56,031 bases of DNA from Verrucomicrobia bacterium UBA1629 (GTDB lineage: Bacteria > Verrucomicrobiota > Kiritimatiellia > RFP12 > UBA1067), in contig DCMF01000129.1 of NCBI GenBank assembly GCA_002321305.1, positions 1 through 56,031 on the forward strand. The letters run 5' to 3'. Made by a program: the position numbers and the translations under genes. Of this stretch, positions 23,287 through 31,529 are shown piece by piece. Each line of letters begins with the position of its first letter. Position 1 is the stretch's first letter. The notes under the pieces are model-generated. The model was not told where the DNA came from and ran no database searches. It saw only the letters and a list, made by a program, of their open reading frames with translations.

Positions 23287-26200
23287 ATGAACCTCGCAGA
23301 GATCTGCTTTCGGAAGAAGACCGTCACGGTCTGTCTCGCCGCCGCGCTCGCGGTGGCGGGCGTGCGCAGCTATTTCGGGCTCGGGCGTCTCGAAGACCCC
23401 GCGTTCACGATCCGCACGGCGCAAATCGTGACGTCCTACCCCGGCGCGACGGCGGCGGAAGTCGCCGCGCGCGTGACGGATCCGATCGAGACGGCCGTCC
23501 AGCGGCTCGGCCGCGTGAAGCACGTCACCTCGACCTCCTCGCCCGGACGCTCGATCGTGACGGTCGAGCTGCGGGACGACCTCGCGGGCGACGAGCTGCC
23601 GCAGGTCTGGACGGAGCTGCGGCACAAGGTCGGCGACGTGCAGGGCCAGCTGCCGCAGGGCTGCGCGCCGCCGGTCGTGAACGACGACTACGGCGACGTC
23701 TACGGCGTCTTCTACGCGATCAGCGGCGACGGCTACACGCCGGCGGAGCTGAAGGAGCACGCGAAGCTGCTGCGCAAGGAGCTGCTCCTCTGCGAGGACG
23801 TCGCGAAGATCGACATCCTCGGCGACCGCCGGCAGATCGTCTCGCTGGAGATTCCGCGCGTCAAGATCGCCGCGCTCGGCCTCACGCCGGAGAAGATCGC
23901 CGCCGCGCTCGCGGGCCACACGACGCCGTCGGACGCCGGCAACCTGCGCGTCGGCGACAAGTGCATCCGCCTCGACCTCATGCCGGACGTGACGTCGCTC
24001 GACGGGCTGACCGACGTGCTGGTGGCGGACGGCGTTTCCCTCGGCGACGTCTGCACGTTCCGCTTCGACTACGCCGATCCGCCGTCCGTCCTTGTGCGGC
24101 GCAACGGCCAGCCGTGCCTTGCGCTCGGCATCTCGACGAGAAGGGACGGCAACGTCGTCGCGATGGGGCGCGCCGTCGAGAAGCGCATGCGCGAACTCCT
24201 GCCGACGACGCCCATCGGCATCGAGGTGGACGTCATCTCGCACCAGGCGACGAGTGTCGAGACGGCCGTCGGCGGCTTCGTCACGAACCTCGTCGAGTCG
24301 GTCGTCCTCGTCATCGCCGTCCTCCTCTTCACGATGGGGCTTCGTGCGGGACTCGTCATCGGAGGCGTCCTCGTCCTGACCGTGCTGGGGACGGTCTGGG
24401 TGATGGATCTCTGCGGCCTCATCTTCGAACGCATCTCCCTCGGCGCGTTCATCATCGCGCTCGGCATGCTTGTCGACAACGCGATCGTCATCACGGAGGC
24501 CGTGCTCGTCGCCGGACGGCAGGGCCGCTCACGCACGGACGCGGCGATTGCCGTCGTGCGCCAGACCCAGTGGGCGCTCCTCGGCGGCACGGCAATCGCC
24601 GTCCTCTCCTTCGCACCCATCGGCGCGGCGCAGAACGCGACCGGCGAATACTGCCGCTCGCTCTTCCTCGTCATCGCGATTGCGCTGCTGTTGAGCTGGG
24701 TGCTGGCCGTCACGGTCACGCCGCTCCTCGCCGCATGGGGACTGGAAAAAGGAAAAAGGAAGAAGGAAGAGGGAAGAAGGGGCAGAAGTGAGGCGGTCGA
24801 TCCTTATGGCGGCGTGTTCTTCCGGGGGTATCGGCGGGCGCTCGAATGGTGCATCGACAACCGGGGCTTCACGCTTCTCGCGCTGGTCTGCCTGCTCGTC
24901 GCGAGCGTCGCCGGGTTTGCGCGCGTCAAGCGGAACTTCTTCCCCGACTCGACGCGTCCGCAGTTCATGGTTCACGTCTGGATGCCGGAGGGCACGTTCA
25001 TCACGAAGACGGATCGGCGCGTGGTGAAGGTGTCCGAATTCGTCGAGAAGCTGGAGGGCGTGACGGGCGTCTCGTCCTTCACCGGGCAGGGCGCGCTGCG
25101 GTTCCTGCTGACCTACACGCCGGAGGAGCCGAATGCGGCCTACGGGCTTCTGCTCGTGGACGTCGCGGACAGCGGCGCGATCGCCGGGCTGATGCGCCGG
25201 ATCGAGTCCGCCGCGCCCGCGCTCGTGCCGGACGCGAACGTGGCGTGCCAGCGGTTCGTGCTGGGCCCCGGCGACGCGCACAGGATCCAGATGCGCATTC
25301 TCGGCCCCGATCCGCAGCGGCTGCGCGCGTTCGGCGACGCGGCGCGGACGATCCTGCGCGCGGACGGACGCCTCAAGGACGTGCAGAGCGACTGGCGCAA
25401 CCGTGCGGAGCTTGTCGAACCGGTCGTGTCCGAAGCGCGCGCGGCGAAGCTGGGCCTCAGCCGGTCGGATGTCGCGCGCGCGTTCCGCCTTGCGACGGAC
25501 GGCGTGTCCGTCGGGACGTATCAGCTCGCGGACGAGGCCCTGCCGATTGTCCTGCGTGCGAAGAAGGACGAGCGCGACACGCTCACAGGCGTGAATGCCG
25601 CGTGGGCATGGAGTTCGAGTCGCGGCATTTCGGTGCCGCTCGCGCAGGTCGTCGACCGCGAACGTCTGGCGTCCGAGGAGATGCGCCTCAGGCGCCGCGA
25701 CCGGACGCCGTGCCTGACGGTGAAGTGCAATCCGCCGGAAGGCGAGACGGCGGCGGAGGCGTTCGCGCGCGTCCGGCCGGCGCTGGACGCCTTCGCGGCG
25801 CGTCTGCCCGCCGGCTATCGGGCGGAGTACGGCGGCGAATACGAGGACGCGAAGGAGGCGAACGGGAAGCTGGCGCCGTCCTTCCTGCCGCTCGCGGCGG
25901 CGATGGCGTTCATCGTGCTGACGCTGTTCGACTCGGTGAAGAAGACGCTCGTCATCTTCCTCACGCTGCCGCTCATCGTCGTCGGCGTCGTCGCCGGACT
26001 GCTCGCGTCCGGCCAGCCGTTCGGCTTCATGGCGCTCCTCGGGCTTCTCTCGCTCGTCGGCATGCAGGTCAAGAACGCGATCGTCCTCATGGACGAGATC
26101 GGGGCGAACCAGGCGCGCGGCCTCGACGCCTACCGTGCGGTCGTCGAGGCGGGCGTCTCGCGCCTCCGGCCCGTCGCGAACGCCGCGCTCACGACGGTCC

Positions 26201-26382
26201 TCGGCATGATCCCGCTCCTGACGGACGCCTTCTACGCCGCGATGGCCGTCACGATCATGGCCGGCCTCGCGTTCGCGACCGTCCTCACGATGGTCGTCAT
26301 CCCCGTCAACTACGCGCTCGTCTTCCGGGTGCGGAACGTTCACGCCACGTCAGCGACTCAAGAGAAAGGAAACGAGGCATGA
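23287..26382 (+). CDS. RND-family efflux transporter (AcrB/MexB-like inner-membrane pump)
   Basis: About 1031 residues, full RND length, with 12 membrane helices and two large periplasmic loops. Typical motifs: VTSYPGATAAEVAARVTDP, ISLGAFIIALGMLVDNAIV (with the proton-relay Asp in helix 4) and GLLSLVGMQVKNAIVLMDEI. The partner adaptor and TolC-type channel are not in this window. Between helix 6 and the helix-7 region, the cytoplasmic loop holds KGKRKKEEGRRGRSEA, coded by a GGAAGAAGGAAGAGG repeat (24747-24795), a probable in-frame insertion. The start is uncertain: ATG 23287 or an upstream TTG at 23272. The next gene overlaps its stop (ATGA). Confidence 0.9.
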   Translation: MNLAEICFRKKTVTVCLAAALAVAGVRSYFGLGRLEDPAFTIRTAQIVTSYPGATAAEVAARVTDPIETAVQRLGRVKHVTSTSSPGRSIVTVELRDDLAGDELPQVWTELRHKVGDVQGQLPQGCAPPVVNDDYGDVYGVFYAISGDGYTPAELKEHAKLLRKELLLCEDVAKIDILGDRRQIVSLEIPRVKIAALGLTPEKIAAALAGHTTPSDAGNLRVGDKCIRLDLMPDVTSLDGLTDVLVADGVSLGDVCTFRFDYADPPSVLVRRNGQPCLALGISTRRDGNVVAMGRAVEKRMRELLPTTPIGIEVDVISHQATSVETAVGGFVTNLVESVVLVIAVLLFTMGLRAGLVIGGVLVLTVLGTVWVMDLCGLIFERISLGAFIIALGMLVDNAIVITEAVLVAGRQGRSRTDAAIAVVRQTQWALLGGTAIAVLSFAPIGAAQNATGEYCRSLFLVIAIALLLSWVLAVTVTPLLAAWGLEKGKRKKEEGRRGRSEAVDPYGGVFFRGYRRALEWCIDNRGFTLLALVCLLVASVAGFARVKRNFFPDSTRPQFMVHVWMPEGTFITKTDRRVVKVSEFVEKLEGVTGVSSFTGQGALRFLLTYTPEEPNAAYGLLLVDVADSGAIAGLMRRIESAAPALVPDANVACQRFVLGPGDAHRIQMRILGPDPQRLRAFGDAARTILRADGRLKDVQSDWRNRAELVEPVVSEARAAKLGLSRSDVARAFRLATDGVSVGTYQLADEALPIVLRAKKDERDTLTGVNAAWAWSSSRGISVPLAQVVDRERLASEEMRLRRRDRTPCLTVKCNPPEGETAAEAFARVRPALDAFAARLPAGYRAEYGGEYEDAKEANGKLAPSFLPLAAAMAFIVLTLFDSVKKTLVIFLTLPLIVVGVVAGLLASGQPFGFMALLGLLSLVGMQVKNAIVLMDEIGANQARGLDAYRAVVEAGVSRLRPVANAALTTVLGMIPLLTDAFYAAMAVTIMAGLAFATVLTMVVIPVNYALVFRVRNVHATSATQEKGNEA

Positions 26383-27680
26383 TTGCCGCAAAGCTCCTGC
26401 TGGACAAGAAACGAGAAGGGCACGCGCTCGGCAGCGCGGAAATCCGCGAATTCGTCGAGGGCTACACGAAGGGCGAGATCCCCGACTACCAGATGGCGGC
26501 CCTGGCGATGGCCATCTGCTGCAGGGGCATGACGGCGCGCGAGACGGCCGACCTCACCGACGCGATGATGCGGTCGGGCGTGACGGTCGACTGGTCGGAC
26601 TTGCCGCTCCCCACGGCCGACAAGCATTCGACGGGCGGCGTCGGCGACAAGCTCTCGCTCGTCATCCAGCCGCTCGCGGCATCCTGTGGCGTCGCCGTCC
26701 CCTCGCTGACGGGACGCGGCCTCGGCATCACGGGCGGCACGGCGGACAAGCTGGAGACGATTCCCGGCTACGACGCCGCGCTCTCGCTCGACGCCTTCAA
26801 GAAGGTCGTCGCCGAGGTCGGCGTCTCGATGACCGTGCAGACGGACGAGATCTGTCCGGCGGACAAGAAGCTCTATGCGCTGCGCGACGTGACGGGCACG
26901 GTCGCGTCCATTCCGCTCATCTGCGGATCGATCCTCTCGAAGAAGTGGGCCGAGGGCGCGGGGGCGCTCGTCTTCGACGTGAAGGCCGGCTCCGGCGCGT
27001 TCATGAAGACGCCGGAAGAGGCGCACGCGCTCGCGACGGCGCTCGTCACGTCCTCGCGGGCGGCGGGACGCAAGGCTGCCGCGCTCGTGACGGAGATGAG
27101 CGCGCCGCTCGGCTTCGCCGTCGGCAACGCGAACGAGGTCGCCGAGGCGATTGCGATGCTGAAGGGCGAACTGTCCGGCGCCGTCGTCGACCTCTGCGTC
27201 GAGCAGGCCGCGCTCATGGTGTCGCTTGCGCGTGACGTGCCGCTCGACGCGGCGCGTGCCGACTGCCGCGCGAAGCTGGCGGACGGCACGGCGTTCGCGA
27301 CGTTCGCGCGGATGGTCGCGGCGCAGGGCGGCGATCTCGAACGCTTCGACGCGCTGTTGAAGAAGCCGACGTTCAAGTTCAGGATCCAGGCGATGAAGTC
27401 CGGCTACGTCACGGCGATCGACGCGGAGAAGGTCGGGCGCGTCGCGCTCGCGCTCGGTGCGGGACGCGAGCGGACGGGCGACCGAATCGACCCGCGCGCG
27501 GGCGTCACGCTTGCCGTGAAGGTCGGCGACCGCGTGGCCGTCGGCGCGCCGCTTGCGACGCTGGAGAAGTCGACCGAGCCCGACGGACTCGAAAAGGCCG
27601 CCGCCGACCTTTACAAGGCGTTCCAGATCGCGCCGACCGCACCTGAACCCAAACCGCTTATCCTCGAAAGGATTGACTGA
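26379..27680 (+). CDS. Pyrimidine-nucleoside / thymidine phosphorylase
   Basis: A 433-residue enzyme that splits thymidine/uridine with phosphate for pyrimidine salvage. Motifs: KREGHALGSAEIREFVEGYT at the N-terminus, YQMAALAMAICCRGM, HSTGGVGDKLSLVIQPLAA (phosphate/nucleoside site), LTGRGLGITGGTADKLE, and a C-terminal barrel-sandwich domain. The length fits both DeoA and Pdp, so I leave the gene symbol open. It starts at an ATG overlapping the stop of the RND gene, a coupling with no obvious functional logic. Confidence 0.92.
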   Translation: MIAAKLLLDKKREGHALGSAEIREFVEGYTKGEIPDYQMAALAMAICCRGMTARETADLTDAMMRSGVTVDWSDLPLPTADKHSTGGVGDKLSLVIQPLAASCGVAVPSLTGRGLGITGGTADKLETIPGYDAALSLDAFKKVVAEVGVSMTVQTDEICPADKKLYALRDVTGTVASIPLICGSILSKKWAEGAGALVFDVKAGSGAFMKTPEEAHALATALVTSSRAAGRKAAALVTEMSAPLGFAVGNANEVAEAIAMLKGELSGAVVDLCVEQAALMVSLARDVPLDAARADCRAKLADGTAFATFARMVAAQGGDLERFDALLKKPTFKFRIQAMKSGYVTAIDAEKVGRVALALGAGRERTGDRIDPRAGVTLAVKVGDRVAVGAPLATLEKSTEPDGLEKAAADLYKAFQIAPTAPEPKPLILERID

Positions 27681-27682
27681 CC

Positions 27683-28726
27683 ATGCCGGGTGGAGGCTTG
27701 ACAGTGGACACGCGGCATGAGGGGACGCGAAGCCTGCGATGCGTCTTGGCGCCGCTGGCGGGCTTCACGGACGCGCCGTTCCGGCGGCTCTGCTTCGAGG
27801 GCGGAGCCGACCTCACGTACACCGAGATGGTGTCCGCCGCCGGGCTTGCGCACGGGTCGTCGCCGACGCGGCACCTGATGGAGACGATGCCGGGCGAGGG
27901 ACCCGTCGCCTGTCAGGTCTTCGGCGCGAACGAGTCGGATCTCGCCCACGCCGCGCGCGCGGTCGAGGCGGTGAAGGAGCGGTTCGTCGAGCTGAACCTG
28001 AACGCGGGGTGTCCGATGGCGAAGGTCACGCACGGCGGCGCGGGCGCGAAGCTCGCCGAGGACCCGGCGCGCGTCTACCGTCTCCTGAAGGCGATGCGCG
28101 AGAACACGTCGCTGCCTGTCACGCTCAAGACGCGTCTGGGGCCGAATCCGAAGCGGACGACCGTCTTCGAGCTGCTGGACGCGGCGGAGCGGGCGGGTGC
28201 GCGCGGCTTCATCCTCCACGCGCGCTACACCTCGCAGCTGCACGGCGGCCCCGTGCAGCTCGACACGCTCGCGGAAGTCGTCCGCCGCGCGCACATCCCC
28301 GTGACGGGCAACGGCTCCGTGACGGACGCGCAGACGGCGGCGGCGCTGGCGGCGACGGGCGTCTCGGCGCTCATGATCGGACGTGCCGCGCTCGCGAACC
28401 CCACGATCTTCCGTGCGCTGAAAGGGGCGGAGGACGGACAGGCGAGACCAGCGGGACAAGAGGGACAGGATGCCGTCACGTCTTCGGCGGACTTGAAGTT
28501 CCGGGCGTTTCAGGCTCATCTCGCGTATCTTCTCGCCTTTCGCGAGCAGCTCGCGGCGCGCTTTCCCGACGATCACATTCCGTCCGTTGACGGCTTCGCG
28601 TCCGTGAAGATGCACACGCACCTCTTCCGCTACTTCGCGGGGCGTCCCGGCGCTGCGGCGCTGCGTGCGCGGCTCAACACGGTGCGGACGCTCGCGGAAA
28701 TCCGCGCGATCGCGGCCTCCTTTTAG
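27683..28726 (+). CDS. tRNA-dihydrouridine synthase (Dus family)
   Basis: A 347-residue FMN-dependent enzyme reducing uridine in tRNA D-loops. Features: VLAPLAGFTDAPFRRLCFE, with the FMN-binding start; ELNLNAGCPMAKVTHGGAGA, with the catalytic Cys; LKTRLG; FILHARYTSQLHGGP; IPVTGNGSV; and MIGRAALANP. It belongs to the DusB-like branch. Residues ~252-264 (GQARPAGQEGQDA) are coded by GGACAGG/GGGACAAGAGGGACA repeats in a surface loop. It starts 2 nt after the phosphorylase stop. The first 20 residues are extra compared with the family, so the real start may lie later, but no in-frame ATG was found there. Confidence 0.9.
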   Translation: MPGGGLTVDTRHEGTRSLRCVLAPLAGFTDAPFRRLCFEGGADLTYTEMVSAAGLAHGSSPTRHLMETMPGEGPVACQVFGANESDLAHAARAVEAVKERFVELNLNAGCPMAKVTHGGAGAKLAEDPARVYRLLKAMRENTSLPVTLKTRLGPNPKRTTVFELLDAAERAGARGFILHARYTSQLHGGPVQLDTLAEVVRRAHIPVTGNGSVTDAQTAAALAATGVSALMIGRAALANPTIFRALKGAEDGQARPAGQEGQDAVTSSADLKFRAFQAHLAYLLAFREQLAARFPDDHIPSVDGFASVKMHTHLFRYFAGRPGAAALRARLNTVRTLAEIRAIAASF

Positions 28727-28768
28727 GGCGATTGCGCGGGCGGACGGCACAAGCGGCCACGTTTGTGG

Positions 28769-28774
28769 TATAAT
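28769..28774 (+). promoter_or_regulatory. Extended -10 box of the rpiB-glyA fusion gene
   Basis: GTGG-TATAAT, about 49 nt before ATG 28823, with AGAAAGG upstream of the start as ribosome site. Confidence 0.55.
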
Positions 28775-28822
28775 TTCACCGTTTTCGGTTATTCACGATT
28801 CAGAAATCAGAAAGGCTGACTG

Positions 28823-30502
28823 ATGAAAATTGTTCTAGCTTCCGACCATGGCGGGTTCGAGCTCAAGGGGCATCTCGTGCGGGCGCTCGGCGTCGACCAT
28901 GAGGTCATCGACTTGGGCCCGGCCGACCGCAAGAGCTGCGACTTCCCGGACTACGCGGTGCCCGTCGCGCAGGCGGTCGCCTCCGGCGCGGTCGACTTCG
29001 GCATCCTCATCTGCCGCACGGGCCTCGGCATGTCGATGGCTGCGAACCGCTTCCAGAACGTCCGCGCCGCGATCTGCCCGACGACGGAGGCCGCGACGCT
29101 CGCGCGCCAGCACAACGGCGCGAACGTCCTCTGCCTCGGCGCCGACACGGTTTCGGGCGACTACGCCGTCGAGATCGCGAAGACGTTCCTCGCGACGCCG
29201 GTCGACAACGACGCGCGCCACGTGCGCCGCCGCTGGAAGCTGGAGCGCGCCGCGCGCCTGTCGGACTGCTCTGGCCTCATGCGGGACGACCCGGAGGTCT
29301 TCGCCGCGATCGAGGCGCAGACGCGGCAGGAGGACGCGGAGATCAACCTCATCGCGTCCGAGAACACGTCGTCGCGCGCGTGCCGCGAGGCGGCGGGCTC
29401 GGTGCTGATGAACAAGTACGCCGAGGGCTATCCGGGCAAGCGCTGGTATTCGGGGTGCCTGCCGGTCGACGCGGCGGAGGAGCTGGCCCGCACGCGCGCC
29501 TGCCGGCTCTTCGGCGCGGAGCACGCGAACGTGCAGCCGCACTGCGGCTCGGCGGCGAACATGGCCGTCTACTTCGCGACGATCAAGCCGGGCGACACGA
29601 TCATGTCGCTGGCGCTTGACCAGGGCGGCCACCTCTCTCACGGCTCGCCCGTCAACTTCTCCGGCAAGATCTACCACATCGTGCCCTACACGGTCGATCC
29701 GAAGACCGAGCGGCTCGACTACGACGCGCTGGAGCGGCAGGCGCTGGAGGTGAAGCCGAAGATCCTGCTCACGGGCGCCTCGGCGTATCCGCGCGCGATC
29801 GACTTCAAGCGCATCCGCGAGATCTGCGACAAGGCCCAGTGCATCATGATGGTCGACATGGCGCACATCGCCGGCCTCGTCGCGGGCGGCGCGCACGAGT
29901 CGCCCGTCCCGTATGCCGACTTCGTGACGTCGACGACGCACAAGACGCTCGGCGGCCCGCGCGGCGGCCTCGTGCTCTGCAAGGAGAAGTGGGCGAAGGC
30001 CCTCGACAGCGCGGTCTTCCCCGGCATGCAGGGCGGGCCGCTGGAGAACATCATCGCGGCGAAGGCGGTCGTCTTCCGCGAGTGGATGAGCGAGGCGAAG
30101 AAGGGCTACGCGCAGCAGGTCGTGAAGAACTGCCAGGTCATGTGCAAGACCGTGCAGGACCGCGGCTACCGCATCGTCTCGGGCGGGACGGACAACCACC
30201 TCTTCCTCGTGGACGTCAAGACCTCGAAGGGCATCACCGGCAAGGAGGCCGCGGCCGCCCTCGACGCGGCGGGCATCATCGTCAACAAGAACACGATCCC
30301 GTTCGACACCGAGAGCCCGTTCAGGACGTCGGGCATCCGCGTCGGCACGGCGTCGGCGACGACGCGCGGCATGAAGGAGCCGGAGATGATCAAGATCGGC
30401 ACGTGGATCGCGGACGTCCTCGACGACATCGCGAACGTGCAGGTGCAGGCGCGCGTCAAGCGCGAGGCCGCCGAACTCGTCGCGAACTTCCCGGTGCCGT
30501 AA
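28823..30502 (+). CDS. Fusion of ribose-5-phosphate isomerase B and serine hydroxymethyltransferase
   Basis: A single 559-residue frame. Residues 1-145 are RpiB (KIVLASDHGGFELK; active-site loop ICRTGLGMSMAANR; NVLCLGADTVSGDYA), interconverting ribose-5-P and ribulose-5-P. Residues ~150-559 are a full GlyA (EINLIASENTSSRACREAAG, YAEGYPGKRWYSGC, VDMAHIAGLVAGG, and STTHKTLGGPRGG with PLP-binding Lys374), making glycine and methylene-THF from serine. No stop or internal ribosome site separates the domains, and the linker is about 20 residues. The two genes are neighbours in some bacteria; here they are fused, possibly linking pentose-phosphate and one-carbon supply for nucleotide synthesis. Confidence 0.93.
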   Translation: MKIVLASDHGGFELKGHLVRALGVDHEVIDLGPADRKSCDFPDYAVPVAQAVASGAVDFGILICRTGLGMSMAANRFQNVRAAICPTTEAATLARQHNGANVLCLGADTVSGDYAVEIAKTFLATPVDNDARHVRRRWKLERAARLSDCSGLMRDDPEVFAAIEAQTRQEDAEINLIASENTSSRACREAAGSVLMNKYAEGYPGKRWYSGCLPVDAAEELARTRACRLFGAEHANVQPHCGSAANMAVYFATIKPGDTIMSLALDQGGHLSHGSPVNFSGKIYHIVPYTVDPKTERLDYDALERQALEVKPKILLTGASAYPRAIDFKRIREICDKAQCIMMVDMAHIAGLVAGGAHESPVPYADFVTSTTHKTLGGPRGGLVLCKEKWAKALDSAVFPGMQGGPLENIIAAKAVVFREWMSEAKKGYAQQVVKNCQVMCKTVQDRGYRIVSGGTDNHLFLVDVKTSKGITGKEAAAALDAAGIIVNKNTIPFDTESPFRTSGIRVGTASATTRGMKEPEMIKIGTWIADVLDDIANVQVQARVKREAAELVANFPVP

Positions 30503-30503
30503 G

Positions 30504-31499
30504 ATGGCGAAGGTCGCAGTCGTCGGGGTCGTGGGGCGGACGAACGCGGGGAAGTCCACGCTCGTCAACGCCCTTGTCGGCGAAAAGGTCTCGATCGTCT
30601 CGCCCGTCGAGCAGACGACGCGCAACACCGTGCGCGGCATCGTCGCCGACGCGCGCGGGCAGCTTGTCCTCCTGGACACGCCCGGCCTGCACAAGGCGGT
30701 CGGCCAGCTGGGGCGGCTCCTGAACCGCATGGCGCGGCGGAGCGCGGCGGGGACGGACGTGACGTGCGTCGTCTTCGACGCGTCCGAGGAGCCGCAGCTG
30801 GAGGACGTCGGCTGGATGCAGCGGCTCGCGAAGGAGCGTCCCGAGAAGGTCGTCTTCGTGCTCAACAAGGCCGACAAGGCCCCGTTCTACGAGACGATGT
30901 ACCGGGATGCGTGGAAAGAGGCCGAGGAGAATAATCGAATAGCCGAATTGTCGAATGATCGAGACGGCGAACGTTCCTGCGAGAAGAAATTCGAACATTC
31001 GATTATTCGCAATTCGAACATTTCTCCCGTCTGGGTCAAGTCCATCGCCTCGACGCCGGGCGGCGCGAAGGGCGTGATGGATGCGCTCTTCGGCCTGGCC
31101 GAGGAGGGCGAGAAGCTGTTCGACGACGAGATCGTGACGGACTATCCGCGCAAGCTGACGATCGCCGACTCGATCCGCGAGAAGTATCTCGCGAAGCTGC
31201 ATCAGGAGCTGCCGCACGAGCTGGGCGTCGTCGTCAAGCGAATCGCCGAGACGAACGAGAGGGGCGCGCCGACGTGGGAGGTCGAGGCCGAGCTGCTCGT
31301 CAACCGCGCAAGCCAGAAGCCCATCGTGATCGGCAAGGGCGCGGCGACGATCAAGTACGTGCGCAAGTGTTCCGAGCGCGAGCTTTCCGACCTCTTCGGC
31401 GTGAAGGTGAAGCTGGAGCTCTGGGTGCGCGTCGAGCCGAACTGGATGAAGAACGAGCGCCTACTCGCGGAGATGGGATACCTTGGGGAACTGGTTTAG
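30504..31499 (+). CDS. era: GTPase Era
   Basis: A 331-residue Era (usual length near 300), a GTPase with a KH domain that assists 16S rRNA/30S maturation. G1 is GRTNAGKST (11-19), G2 is near QTTRNTVRGI, G3 is DTPG (58-61), G4 is NKAD (121-124) and G5 is near KSIAS (179-183). The C-terminal KH domain follows (about 255-331). Residues ~143-174 (NNRIAELSNDRDGERSCEKK...) are an extra 32-residue loop between G4 and G5, coded by the AATAATCGAAT repeat family. It starts 1 nt after the glyA stop. Confidence 0.93.
   Translation: MAKVAVVGVVGRTNAGKSTLVNALVGEKVSIVSPVEQTTRNTVRGIVADARGQLVLLDTPGLHKAVGQLGRLLNRMARRSAAGTDVTCVVFDASEEPQLEDVGWMQRLAKERPEKVVFVLNKADKAPFYETMYRDAWKEAEENNRIAELSNDRDGERSCEKKFEHSIIRNSNISPVWVKSIASTPGGAKGVMDALFGLAEEGEKLFDDEIVTDYPRKLTIADSIREKYLAKLHQELPHELGVVVKRIAETNERGAPTWEVEAELLVNRASQKPIVIGKGAATIKYVRKCSERELSDLFGVKVKLELWVRVEPNWMKNERLLAEMGYLGELV
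30930..31025 (+). repeat. 96-nt in-frame repeat insertion in era
   Basis: GC drops sharply here. The left end (AATAATCGAATAGCCGAATT) and right end (AATTCGAACATTCGATTATT) are partial inverted repeats, made of the same unit as the repeats at 17-80 and 2455-2515. The length is 32 codons, with no stop in the reading frame used. Confidence 0.7.
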
Positions 31500-31529
31500 G
31501 GAAAGATTTCGCCCTTTGTCTTCTGTCCA

